Source: Romeriopsis navalis LEGE 11480
Lineage (GTDB): Bacteria; Cyanobacteriota; Cyanobacteriia; Leptolyngbyales; Leptolyngbyaceae
Assembly: GCF_015207035.1 (NCBI RefSeq)
Contig: NZ_JADEXQ010000023.1
Span: forward strand, 1 to 61,342
Direction: 5' to 3'
DNA length: 61,342 nucleotides
The notes under the pieces are model-generated. The model saw only the letters and a list, made by a program, of their open reading frames with translations. It had not been told where the DNA came from and did not search any database. Each line of letters opens with the position of its first letter. The first letter of the stretch is position 1. Both the position numbers and the translations under genes were made by a program. Positions 52,948-61,342 of this stretch are shown here, in pieces.

Positions 52948-53819
52948 AACGTTTAAGACTCAACAAAAGTGGATTTATGACTAAAAATTGAATTTATTTA
53001 TAGCGGTGATGCCCGACGTGCTTATGCCAGAGCACCTTTGAGTCATCGTATCCGAAGCAATCAACGATCAATGGTCTCAATCTGGGAACGGTCGTTGCGT
53101 CGTTGCTGGGGCGATTTCTGATCGATTAGATTGTGTCAATCGGCTAATCAGTAATAGTTGAGCCAGTCTAAGTGTTTCTTGCCTTACTTAGTTTCCCGTA
53201 TTTCTTGGGTGCAAGCTGATTAAGTTTGATTATCGCCCACAAAAATCGATTTGTTGTGAGATTGAATTAGCTTATGTAACTGGGTTTAAAAACTGATCGA
53301 AACAAAATAAGAGGCTTGGTAAATTGATCGCTTGTAAATATTAAATAGACCCTAAAAATCAGGGCAGCAATTAAGCTCGATAAGTTTTGTCGTCGATCGA
53401 GCAACCCTCAAAATATTGCTGGAAGAATAAATTTTCAAGTAAATGTGGCTTTTTTACTGAGAAATTGGTTCTTAATTGGCTTTATAATCGTAATTTTTGT
53501 GATTTTCAATCTTTAGAGCTGAAATTCTTCATCTAATAGGTGAAATTCGCGGCTCTCATCTTCCTTGCGATCGATGACTTATTTCTGGCGATCGATGCTG
53601 CTTTACGTTTTGGGAAAACTTGTAATTAGCTAATTGGTGGGGCGATACCGAGTCGAAATACCGTTCAAAATTATTCTCTCTAGAAAATATTTCACTTTTT
53701 TTAATTCTTTCTGTACGGTATTTTGGCTGGGAACCACGCAATGAGTATATGTGTCCCTTATTCTTCGATCGCTTGAAATTTAGAGATGATGTTTGTTTTC
53801 AGGCAGCTAGTCTTAAGCG
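52948..53819. other. AT-rich intergenic region without a supported gene
   Basis: About 870 bp with low GC and no convincing ORF; a 61-codon minus frame at 53556-53741 has no domain. It separates the divergent small membrane protein and acyltransferase genes, so it probably holds both promoters. No inverted repeat stands out. Confidence 0.5.
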
Positions 53820-55067
53820 TTGGTTGAATTGCAAGGTGTCAATATATTAAGTGAGGCAATTTTGGCTTATCAGCAGAGTCAGTTTCGGCTTCCCCAGCCA
53901 CCATCGCCAGATGTTGAACAGCTCAAGTGGTTGGCCCAGATGAAAACCATTGCGTTGTTCTGGATTGTCCTAAATCATGTGGCTGAGCAAATTATTATGT
54001 CGCCGCTCAGCACGTTTGCCTATGGGCTGAGTTGGCAGGCACTGGCGATTGAGCAGTTTGCTTTGCCGTTGGACGGTCTCGATCGATTATTGAGCCCAAT
54101 ATATTACTTGGGTTGGTTGGGGGATGACGGAGTTGCGGTGTTTTTAATTCTCAGTGGGTTTGGATTGACCTGGGGGTTGCTCTGTCGTGGTACGCCAATC
54201 CGCTTTGCCCTTGGTCCATTTTTCCGCAAGCGACTCAAAAAGTTATTGCCGCTTTGGGTGGGTTGTCATCTGATTTTTATGGCGACCTGGCTGCTGATTG
54301 GGTGGGGAATTTCCCCCTATGAGGTGCGTTCCTTTATTAGTCTGTTGGGATTGCGTGTGTTGCCGCGCCATCTCTATTTCTTCTCTCCCGCTTGGTGGTT
54401 TGTGCCACTGATTCTCCAGCTCTATTTGATTTATCCGTGGCTCTGGCGGAAGTTCCACCAGTTTGGTGTGAAGCGGACGTTGCTATTGGCCGCGATGGCG
54501 AGTGCGGCAGTGCGGGCGATCGGCCTCGGGTTAAGCCTGAAATTGGGCTACAACACAACTTTTTGGTATCCCGGAACGATTTTCCCGGTGCGGACAGCCG
54601 AGTTTTGTATGGGGATGGGCTTGGCGTTTCTGTGGTTTAAGCAGAGCGATCAAGTGATGGCTTTTTTGTATCGATCGTGGATTGGCGTCGTCGCAACCTT
54701 AGTCTATATATTCAGTACGCTGATTGCTTTAACGGTGCCCGGTCGGATTATTTCACCGCTGTTGTCGGGGATTGCGGCATCGGTGATGCTTTATTCCTGG
54801 CTGAACTGGTGCAATCGTCGATCGCAATATCGGCCGCTGCGATGGCTTAGTAATACCTTAGTCCGGACTGAGAAATACTCATACAGCATCTTCCTGGTGC
54901 ACCATCCGATCATCATTAAGTTTCTGCCGTCTGGGACGTTCGACATCCATTCACCACAGATGTGGATGAATGTGGTGATTGCTTTAGTATTAACCGTAGC
55001 GATTGCCGTGAGCCTGCAAGAAATGTTGGAGATTTGTTTTGCCAAAAAGCGCATGTTACTGAATTAG
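53820..55067 (+). CDS. Acyltransferase-3 family membrane protein
   Basis: 415 residues from a TTG start; a later ATG (53943) would cut into the first helix. About ten helices. The family's first-helix motif is MKTIALFWIVLNHVAEQ, with the catalytic-type His. GDDGVAVFLILSGFGLTWGL and FFRKRLKKLLPLW are the FFxxSGF-like and RRxxRLxP-like motifs. PAWWFVPLILQLYLIYPWLW is the WxxxxxxxxYxxxP block. Such enzymes acylate sugars of exopolysaccharide or lipids at the membrane; the substrate is unknown. Confidence 0.88.
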   Translation: MVELQGVNILSEAILAYQQSQFRLPQPPSPDVEQLKWLAQMKTIALFWIVLNHVAEQIIMSPLSTFAYGLSWQALAIEQFALPLDGLDRLLSPIYYLGWLGDDGVAVFLILSGFGLTWGLLCRGTPIRFALGPFFRKRLKKLLPLWVGCHLIFMATWLLIGWGISPYEVRSFISLLGLRVLPRHLYFFSPAWWFVPLILQLYLIYPWLWRKFHQFGVKRTLLLAAMASAAVRAIGLGLSLKLGYNTTFWYPGTIFPVRTAEFCMGMGLAFLWFKQSDQVMAFLYRSWIGVVATLVYIFSTLIALTVPGRIISPLLSGIAASVMLYSWLNWCNRRSQYRPLRWLSNTLVRTEKYSYSIFLVHHPIIIKFLPSGTFDIHSPQMWMNVVIALVLTVAIAVSLQEMLEICFAKKRMLLN

Positions 55068-55313
55068 TGATTGTATTTAAGCGTTAAATAGCTAATTGCA
55101 ATAGGCTTTGTATGTACCTTCGAGCCGCTTGTGGCGATTGGATGAAGGTAACTGGCGCGTTTCGTTTGTCTTTGGGTTATATGGTGCGATCACGTTTATG
55201 CCATTGACTAAAGAGCGTTAAGCCAGCATTTTTGGCGATAACTACTGATTGGTGTGACATTTTAGTGGGGCACAACTAAAGTATTGGTTCAAATTTCCCA
55301 CGAGGTAATTGGT

Positions 55314-55655
55314 ATGGCTCGCTCGGCTGATATTGCATGGACAAAAGCGGATCTGATGGGCATTGCCAAGCATCAGAAAACTATACTTTGGCTTCTACTA
55401 TTGTCGCTAGCGGCATCCTTTGTGGGTTTAACGCCGATTACCGCCCTGATTCAGCTGTATTTCATCTATAAGCTGGCCATGGCCGTGCGCTTATCGAAGG
55501 CGGAGATGGTGATTTATGTGATTATGGCGTTTATCCCGTTTATTTCATTGCTGGCATTGGCTAGTCTGAATTCCAAAGCAACGGATGTGCTGAAGTCAAA
55601 CGGGATTCGCGTTGGTTTGATGGGCGCTAAGATGAACGACGTTGCGGCGATTTAG
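55314..55655 (+). CDS. Small membrane protein of unknown function
   Basis: 113 residues from ATG 55314, which has GAGG eight bases upstream (preferred over 55284). A soluble N-terminus (ARSADIAWTKADLMGIAKHQK) precedes three hydrophobic stretches (TILWLLLLSLAASFVGL, ITALIQLYFIYKLAMAV, MVIYVIMAFIPFISLLALA) and a C-terminal LNSKATDVLKSNGIRVGLMG. The last motif is typical of a small conserved membrane family with no assigned function. Confidence 0.7.
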   Translation: MARSADIAWTKADLMGIAKHQKTILWLLLLSLAASFVGLTPITALIQLYFIYKLAMAVRLSKAEMVIYVIMAFIPFISLLALASLNSKATDVLKSNGIRVGLMGAKMNDVAAI

Positions 55656-55759
55656 CTGCCGACTACTTAATTGTTGCTCAATTCCTGGTTGCTGGATGGA
55701 TTGACTCAAGGGGCCGATGGAATCATCTAGCCGAATGGCCCAAACCGAACATCCAAAGC

Positions 55760-56851
55760 CTAAAAGGCAAACTCCGGTAATGTGTGAGTTGCGCCATTCG
55801 GTAAAGTGACTGTGACTTGGAAACCCTCGTGCATCTCACCGATGAGTTGCGTGTAGAGGTAAGACTGTGACCGTGCGACCTCGACTTGTTGGTTCACCAA
55901 GATGTCGGTGCCATCGCTGACACTCAGTTGGAGATTGGCGGGCAAGGCTTCGCCATCCGGCTGCCCGAGGGCAATAAACAAAGACCACTCGGCGGAATTG
56001 ATCTGCCCAACTACCGCATATAAACGCAGTGCAGGGTCAGTGGTTGGCAATTCAAAATGTGCACTTTGAGCGTTCTCCGGAATGCTAATTCCTTGTTCCG
56101 ATACGGTTCGCAGGACTTCGCTGAGCATGTCGGCGGGAGATGTGGGTGCGGCGGTTGAACGCAATCCAACAGTTTGGGGTTGTAGCGGCGGCATTAAGAC
56201 CCCCGCTAACTCCTCGGATAAATCATCTAATTTCTGATTCAGCCACTGACCGACGCGGATTTTGGTTTCTGTCACTTGCGTTTTGACCGCTGCGACTTGC
56301 TCCGCGATCGATACTGCGGCGGGTAGCGGAATGCTGGCGGGGTCAGCGCAGCGTAGCGTCAGGAGCAGTTGATTGCTATCGCTGTCCAGTTGATTGAAGG
56401 GGACGCGGTAAGCGGCATCTTCGGTTTTAAGCGACTGTGATTTGAGCTGATCGTAGCGGGTTGAACCAGCAATGAACGCTTGGCCATATTCTTCCTGAAC
56501 GCCCACGGCAACATACAGATGACAAGCGGCTTGGTCTTGGTCGATCGCGGCCTGGGGCAATAACACTTCATCTTCTTCCGGTGCGGCGACGCTGCTGACC
56601 CGGAAGCCATTGACTTGCCAAGTGCTAGGGGATAGCTTGCGTACCGACATTTCGGGTGCCCGCTGACTGAGCCATTGTTCAAACCCGACTTCAGCGAGGG
56701 TATTGAGGTAGGTTGACCATTGCTCACGTAGCGGGGCCGACTGGCTGGCTTGCTGAGCCGCAGCAATGTCCGCAGCACTCAAGTCAATGGCGTCAATGCG
56801 CTCCGCTTGGAAGTCGGAGAAGTCAATAGTGTCGATGAAGAAGTCTGTCAT
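55760..56851 (-). CDS. DUF1822 family protein
   Basis: 363 residues. The N-terminus matches the cyanobacterial DUF1822 family (IDAIDLSAADIAAAQQAS, LNTLAEVGFEQWLSQRAP, WQVNGFRVSSVAAPEEDEV). The central part has HLYVAVGVQEEYGQAFIAG and the C-terminal half a beta-rich Ig-like or C2-like region (LQLSVSDGTDILVNQQVEVA, YLYTQLIGEMHEGFQVTVTLPNG). Function unknown. Last gene of the operon 60866-55760; 56 bp after the sigma-like gene. In other cyanobacteria DUF1822 is often beside a sigma-like gene. Confidence 0.88.
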   Translation of the reverse strand: MTDFFIDTIDFSDFQAERIDAIDLSAADIAAAQQASQSAPLREQWSTYLNTLAEVGFEQWLSQRAPEMSVRKLSPSTWQVNGFRVSSVAAPEEDEVLLPQAAIDQDQAACHLYVAVGVQEEYGQAFIAGSTRYDQLKSQSLKTEDAAYRVPFNQLDSDSNQLLLTLRCADPASIPLPAAVSIAEQVAAVKTQVTETKIRVGQWLNQKLDDLSEELAGVLMPPLQPQTVGLRSTAAPTSPADMLSEVLRTVSEQGISIPENAQSAHFELPTTDPALRLYAVVGQINSAEWSLFIALGQPDGEALPANLQLSVSDGTDILVNQQVEVARSQSYLYTQLIGEMHEGFQVTVTLPNGATHTLPEFAF

Positions 56852-56907
56852 AGCGGTATACCAAGGCTGAATCAGGGTCGTAATTGGGTTCGTTCAACAA
56901 CACATAG

Positions 56908-58263
56908 TCAGGCGGTGGTCTTAGCATATGCACGATCGAGATGTCCGCATAGGGTCCGCGAGAACATTGTACCGGTGACATAGTCTTTTGGACTTTGGGC
57001 TTGGGCCGCGGCTTCTTGCATGACGCCTTCGATTTGCTCGTTGAGGGCTGTTTCGATTGTGGCATCTAATTCTTTGAGCCGATCGGGCGACATCAGATCC
57101 GCTACTTTTTCTTTCACAAAAGCCAGCAGCTCCTGCACCATCTGGTGACGGACATCTTCGCGGAATGTCTTGAGATTTAGCAGACGACTGACTTGAAACT
57201 GTGCCTTGAGGCCGACCTGTGCGGCAATTTCCGTCATGGACATGCCTTCGCAGTGGAAAAACTTGAGGGCGGCAATAAAGTTCTTGGGCTTATCACCTTT
57301 GTATTTGCGGGTGCGGGCGGTAATGACCTGATTGAATGCCGCTTCGAGTGCCGTCGCAAACTGACCCCGAAACGCCTGCAGAAAGGCATTTTGCTGGATG
57401 GCACTTTCATCTTCCTCGGGGCTAGGCGCGGCGATCCGATCGGCGATCGTCACGCTTTCACCACTTTCCATTGAGACTGTGGGCAGTCGGCCAGCGCGGG
57501 ATGCGACGCGATATTGCCGCAGTTGGGTGGCTAGTTGTTGGAGTTGGGCCAGGATGCTGCGGGGTGTGCCTTCCCCAATTTCTTGACGGATGCGTTCGAG
57601 CTGCTCTTCGCTGGGCGGCGGACAAGCGCCGCGCACACCGGCTTGGCGCTGGATCAGGCGATCGGCCCGGTAAACCGCATGATAAGCCTCGAGTAAAAAT
57701 ACGGCTTGTTCCGTCTCAAAGGCACTGGTGCTATGAAACTCCCCATAAACCCGCCGCAGTTTGCTGATATTGGTGTCGTTGAGAATGGCCCAATCGCTGA
57801 GCAGACAAACCCCCGATTCCAGCAGGAATTTGTTTAGTTCCCGATTGTGTTTGACCAGGCGAATGGTCCAAGTGGCGAGGCTGCCTTTACCGGGTTCGAA
57901 GGTATTGAGAATGTGGCGGGCGGTGCTGACGTATTGGCTATTGGCTTGGATTTTGCCATCATCGTCGAGCACCAAGGGAAATAAATCCTGCCGGGAAAAG
58001 CCGTGGTTGAGGCCAAACTGCTGTTCGAGTTGGATGCAGACTTGTTCGATTTGGTTAGAGATGAAGCAGCGGAGGCAGAGATCGGCGATCGGATCGGTTT
58101 GGCTCAGCGCCAACAGTTGGGTTTGGATCTCATTCGGAGCAAGATCGTCATCGGTCGCAAACTGCTGGGCAAAAAAAGCCTTGGCTTCTGGTAATTCCGC
58201 TGCCCGGCGATGTCCAGTCAGGTCGAGACGAGTAAGTTTCCAGTAGCGGGCGTTACGACTCAT
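56908..58263 (-). CDS. Sigma-70-like regulatory protein
   Basis: 451 residues from ATG 58263 (MSRNARYWKLTRLDLTG); a TTG upstream at 58323 gives 20 extra residues. Region-2-like: FEPGKGSLATWTIRLVKHNRELNKFLLESG. Region-4-like helix-turn-helix: FFHCEGMSMTEIAAQVGLKAQFQVSRLLNLK. A long helical insert lies between them and a helical C-terminal extension (QELLAFVKEKVADLMSPDRL) follows. I read it as a divergent group of sigma factors specific to cyanobacteria. Lies between Hsp70-like and DUF1822 genes, which suggests a stress-response regulon. Confidence 0.7.
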   Translation of the reverse strand: MSRNARYWKLTRLDLTGHRRAAELPEAKAFFAQQFATDDDLAPNEIQTQLLALSQTDPIADLCLRCFISNQIEQVCIQLEQQFGLNHGFSRQDLFPLVLDDDGKIQANSQYVSTARHILNTFEPGKGSLATWTIRLVKHNRELNKFLLESGVCLLSDWAILNDTNISKLRRVYGEFHSTSAFETEQAVFLLEAYHAVYRADRLIQRQAGVRGACPPPSEEQLERIRQEIGEGTPRSILAQLQQLATQLRQYRVASRAGRLPTVSMESGESVTIADRIAAPSPEEDESAIQQNAFLQAFRGQFATALEAAFNQVITARTRKYKGDKPKNFIAALKFFHCEGMSMTEIAAQVGLKAQFQVSRLLNLKTFREDVRHQMVQELLAFVKEKVADLMSPDRLKELDATIETALNEQIEGVMQEAAAQAQSPKDYVTGTMFSRTLCGHLDRAYAKTTA

Positions 58264-58329
58264 AGGGTAAGTGGAATAGTTTTGAGTGCGAGCGAGATTA
58301 TATGGTTCTTGCCGGACGCTCAAGCTGCA

Positions 58330-59937
58330 TTATGACAACTGGACGACCGGTTGGTCACTGAGTAGGGTGCGCTGAGTTAGCAGATCTTCCACGGTAATGC
58401 ACAAAAACCGCTTCTGATTCACGCTGAACATTACTTTAATCCGATCGCGGCCCGGACTGCCAGGTGGGTCGAGTTCGGCAATTCCGCGGGCGGCGTCGCT
58501 GTCATTGAGGGCTTTAACGGCGGTAGCGCTCGATTCGAGATTGCGGGTGATCAGCCGATCACCATCGAAATAGACTTCGGTTTGGGCGTTATCGCCGGCT
58601 AATTCACCAATTACCAGCTCGATCTGTGGTTGATCTTCAATCGAGGCTCCGAGGGTCAATTCGACGGGTTTATTCATGGGATAGGGCTGGCCGGGTCGGA
58701 TGATGGAGTGCCAATTATGAGCTTTAATCCGTCGATCCCAATAGCGGATACCGTAGCCGTGATACAGAAAGTCCTTAACCTCGACGTTTTGGGAAATTTG
58801 GAGGGCGCCCTGGGCGATCGCTTCAAAGGGTTTGTTCGATCGGATTTTGGTAGTGTCGAAATAGGTTTGCACCCAGGTTTGGACCGCGGGGATTTGCGAG
58901 GTGCCACCGACGAGCAGCACGGCATTTACATCGCTGAGTTCGAGTCCCTGGCGTTGGGCCTGTTGGACGATTTGGCCCATCGCGCCGTCGAGCTTCTCGA
59001 AGAACTGCTGTTGCTTGAGGATCTCTTCAAACTGGGCACGTTCGAGCTGTAGGTCATAGCTGTCAAAAGTTTCGTCGTTGAAATAGACTTCCTGTGCCTG
59101 GGTTTGGAGCGATAGTTGGATTTTCAACCGTTCAGCCAGTCGCAGGGTCACGGGGGAAATGGATAGTTCCTGGGTTTTGACGAAGTGATTCAGTATCCAG
59201 TTGTCTAAGTCGGCACCACCGATATTCAGTCCGGCTTTGGCTAAGACTTGTGCCACCTTGTTTTTTTGGCCCGATGTTTGGGCAAAATCCTTATCTCCCC
59301 ACTTAAGAATAAAGCCGAGGGGTTTTGTGCTGGGCTGTGAGGATTGGGCGGCGGCCAATCGCACCAGCGACAGATCGAGGGTACCGCCGCCGAAGTCGAT
59401 CACAAGCAGCACTTCCTGGTCTGCGAGGCCATAACCTAAGGCCGCTGCGGTGGGTTCATCCAGTAACCGCACCTGTTCGATCTGCGAGCGCTGGGCGACT
59501 TGCCCCAGCCACAAGCGATAGGACTCAAAGCTATCGACCGGGACGGTAAAGGTGAGGGATTGCGAAATTTCGGGTTCTGTGGCTTGGAACTGCTGAATTA
59601 CTTGCTCTAGGTACCATTGACCCACTTGCTCGAAGCGGATTGCTTGCCCATCCAGCTCGGGTAAAAAGCCCTGTAAGTCAGCCCCAATGCCACGCTTAAA
59701 GTTGCGGAAAAACCGCGCGTCGCTGGTGACATCTAACCCACGATCGCGCACCGCTTGGCCAATGACAACTTGGCTTTGGGCCGCATCTTCGACGTAGAGC
59801 AGACTGGGAATCAGCGGCGGATTTTGCGCTTGTTTGACGGAAGCGCCTTCCAGGCTCAAGGTTTCGGGCTGATTGGTTGCACTATTCCAGCGGGTGACAA
59901 CGGTGTTGCTGGTACCAAAGTCGATCGCGTATGCCAT
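58330..59937 (-). CDS. Divergent Hsp70-family ATPase
   Basis: 535 residues, shorter than DnaK (about 635). Actin-like ATPase motifs are present: phosphate-1 AYAIDFGTSNTVVTRW, connect-1 LLDEPTAAALGYGLA, phosphate-2 VLLVIDFGGGTLDLSLVRL, adenosine AVLLVGGTSQIPAVQTWV. The C-terminal 150 residues form a short substrate-binding-like beta domain (PVELTLGASIEDQPQIELVIGE, ending RTLLSDQPVVQLS) and lack the helical lid. Likely a specialised chaperone or a regulator of the sigma-like protein next to it. Starts 5 bp after the upstream gene. Confidence 0.9.
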   Translation of the reverse strand: MAYAIDFGTSNTVVTRWNSATNQPETLSLEGASVKQAQNPPLIPSLLYVEDAAQSQVVIGQAVRDRGLDVTSDARFFRNFKRGIGADLQGFLPELDGQAIRFEQVGQWYLEQVIQQFQATEPEISQSLTFTVPVDSFESYRLWLGQVAQRSQIEQVRLLDEPTAAALGYGLADQEVLLVIDFGGGTLDLSLVRLAAAQSSQPSTKPLGFILKWGDKDFAQTSGQKNKVAQVLAKAGLNIGGADLDNWILNHFVKTQELSISPVTLRLAERLKIQLSLQTQAQEVYFNDETFDSYDLQLERAQFEEILKQQQFFEKLDGAMGQIVQQAQRQGLELSDVNAVLLVGGTSQIPAVQTWVQTYFDTTKIRSNKPFEAIAQGALQISQNVEVKDFLYHGYGIRYWDRRIKAHNWHSIIRPGQPYPMNKPVELTLGASIEDQPQIELVIGELAGDNAQTEVYFDGDRLITRNLESSATAVKALNDSDAARGIAELDPPGSPGRDRIKVMFSVNQKRFLCITVEDLLTQRTLLSDQPVVQLS

Positions 59938-59942
59938 GCGTC

Positions 59943-60866
59943 CTATTTCTCCACCACGCGCAGTCGTCGGGTGACGATCGTTACACCGGCATCATGCCGG
60001 ACGAGGATCGCGGAGATCCGCCGGTTCTCGGGGGTGCGGGGTGCGAATCCGGACTTGAAAAAGCCGCCAGCGCGGAGTCGCTTTAGGGTGATGCGTTGGG
60101 CGTTCGGCTTGAGCTGACGCCGGGGACGCGGAAATGAGCGATTGCCAATCAATTCGAGGATTGATGGCATATCGAGTTGGAGGGTTTTGGGCCGGGTCAC
60201 GGCCGATGTGGTGATCGCGCGGTCGAATAGTTGTCCCATCAGGATGTCTTTGCCGAGGGGTTCTTGGACGATCGCTTCATAGTTGTACTTTTGGCCCACC
60301 TGAATTTTATCGGGGAGGTTGACGGAAACCGTGGGGGGATTTTCACCGAAGCTGAGCTTGGTTTGTTCGGAGAGAATTTCTTGTTGGACGAGCTGCTGCT
60401 TTTCCCATCGTTGAATGGAGCGGGCTGTGATATTCACCATCACTTCGCGGCCACCCCGAACTTGTTTGCCACTGACTGTCGTCATGGTTTCGGCATCAAT
60501 GCCGCTGCCGACGCGTTTGGCTTTGAGTACCTGGGTGCGATAAGTGAGCTGGGGGTATTGTTGCCAAATCTGGCGGAGTGACTGGGAGAGCGTTTCTCGG
60601 TTGAGCCCATCCGAGTTGGTAAATTCGAGACTGTAGAAGCGGAGCAGCCCTTGCCGATTACGTTGGTTAGCGGCTTGATCCATCTGATTGTGCAGTGCTT
60701 GCACCGTCTGATTCAGCGCATCGGTGGGCGCGGGGGCCGAAATAATGGTGGCGTTGGTGAGTTGGACCAAGCTGGTTGCGGAGGCGGGGAGGGCGATCGC
60801 ACTCAAGGCGGCGATCGTGGTCATCACCGTGGCTGGACGATGAAATAGCGAGAAGAGGCTAGGCAT
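59943..60866 (-). CDS. Exported NTF2-like domain protein of unknown function
   Basis: 307 residues. Signal peptide: TVMTTIAALSAIALPASA, with likely cleavage at ASA-TS. The mature N-terminus has an NTF2/SnoaL-like unit (LHNQMDQAANQRNRQGLLRFYSLEF, LRQIWQQYPQLTYRTQVL, VNITARSIQRWEKQQLVQQEILSEQ). The C-terminal half has a beta domain (IQVGQKYNYEAIVQEPLGKDILMGQL). First gene of the four-gene operon with Hsp70-like, sigma-like and DUF1822. Its export contrasts with the cytosolic partners. Confidence 0.7.
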   Translation of the reverse strand: MPSLFSLFHRPATVMTTIAALSAIALPASATSLVQLTNATIISAPAPTDALNQTVQALHNQMDQAANQRNRQGLLRFYSLEFTNSDGLNRETLSQSLRQIWQQYPQLTYRTQVLKAKRVGSGIDAETMTTVSGKQVRGGREVMVNITARSIQRWEKQQLVQQEILSEQTKLSFGENPPTVSVNLPDKIQVGQKYNYEAIVQEPLGKDILMGQLFDRAITTSAVTRPKTLQLDMPSILELIGNRSFPRPRRQLKPNAQRITLKRLRAGGFFKSGFAPRTPENRRISAILVRHDAGVTIVTRRLRVVEK

Positions 60867-61011
60867 GGACGCTCGGATGGTTGTGGCTGGATGTAGCGAG
60901 GTACTCGCTGTTAAGTATAGACGAGGGGAATCGCGGCTGGGGATCGAATATCGGCTTTTGATCCGGGGTTTTGTGAGCGACAGGCGCGATCAGCGCTAAA
61001 ATCGCATCGCT

Positions 61012-61342
61012 ATGACTAACTCCACCCCTTGCACCGTGAATCAGTCCGTTTCTGCCTCAACTTCTGCTAAACCCCGTTTGCTGATTGCGGCGAGTGGGAC
61101 GGGGGGCCATTTGTTCCCGGCGATCGCCCTGGCGGAGCGCATGACGGATTGCGATATTGAATGGCTGGGGGTGCCGCAGCGAATGGAAAATCGTCTGATT
61201 CCCGAGCTGTATCCGCTGAATATTGTTGATGTTTCGGGGTTTCAGAAGAAGTCGATCGGGCATATTTTGTCGGTGTTGACTCGGTTTATTAAGTCAATTT
61301 TTCAAACGCGCAAGATTCTCAAGCGGGGTCAGTTTGCGGGGG
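61012..61342 (+). CDS. murG: MurG, UDP-GlcNAc:lipid II N-acetylglucosaminyltransferase, 3' truncated by window edge
   Basis: 110 residues are visible from ATG 61012. The first glycine-rich loop of GT28 is LLIAASGTGGHLFPAIALAERM, followed by IEWLGVPQRMENRLIPE and LNIVDVSGFQKKS. MurG adds GlcNAc to lipid I at the inner membrane for peptidoglycan. It is divergent from the NTF2-like operon, with 145 bp between them. The N-terminal extension of about 20 Ser/Thr-rich residues is common in cyanobacterial MurG. Confidence 0.95.
   Translation, partial: MTNSTPCTVNQSVSASTSAKPRLLIAASGTGGHLFPAIALAERMTDCDIEWLGVPQRMENRLIPELYPLNIVDVSGFQKKSIGHILSVLTRFIKSIFQTRKILKRGQFAG

Overview
The window is chromosomal DNA from a cyanobacterium. 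The evidence is the frequent HIP1-type octamers (GCGATCGC), a type III glutamine synthetase with an NtcA-type promoter, a DevBCA exporter, a DUF1822 protein beside a sigma-like factor, and histidine kinases with the cyanobacterial AGVAHEINNPVNF phospho-acceptor box. Species cannot be fixed from the sequence alone. No tRNA, rRNA, CRISPR array or complete insertion sequence was found. Both ends are cut inside genes: a J-domain chaperone on the left and murG on the right.

Layout. 1-9 kb: DnaJ-type C-terminus, a membrane-anchored coiled-coil protein ending in a BRCT domain, two GNAT acetyltransferases, an exported HExxH protein and a first histidine kinase. 9-13 kb: MATE transporter, a broken Uma2 gene, a small pentapeptide protein and a NurA-domain nuclease. 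13-20 kb: two more orphan histidine kinases (one with four GAF domains, one with a substrate-binding-protein sensor) and a PhyH-type oxygenase. 20-26 kb: a 1.7 kb gene-poor stretch with a candidate structured RNA, a Vat/CatB acetyltransferase, glnN with terminator and NtcA promoter, a broken short ORF behind a structured leader, and an autoregulated TetR. 26-35.5 kb: a minus-strand operon for three exported proteins (DUF11/SdrB-like, beta-barrel, giant DUF11 repeat protein). 35.9-43 kb: phytoene-desaturase-like flavoprotein, SDR, a VOC/PPOX operon behind two palindromic operators, and an MscS channel. 43.6-52.5 kb: a sensor cyclase overlapping an MscS channel with a cyclic-nucleotide-binding domain, then TetR divergent from devBCA, then a membrane pentapeptide protein. 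52.5-61.3 kb: small membrane proteins, an acyltransferase-3, the four-gene operon NTF2-like/Hsp70/sigma-like/DUF1822, and murG.

The most interesting units are these. (1) The cyclase-like/MscS-cNBD gene pair, in which both partners lack the arginine normally used for cyclisation or for cyclic-nucleotide phosphate binding. (2) The three-gene surface-protein operon, where a roughly 110 bp gene junction has been duplicated, leaving a 38-codon relic ORF whose stop codon abuts the barrel start. (3) A membrane-tethered BRCT coiled-coil protein. (4) A kinase with three near-identical Cys-His GAF domains. (5) The exported NTF2-like/Hsp70/sigma-like/DUF1822 operon. Regulatory sites supported by sequence are an NtcA promoter for glnN, a perfect TetR operator for devBCA, two orphan palindromes upstream of VOC/PPOX, and a probable autoregulatory operator of the TetR near 25.6 kb.
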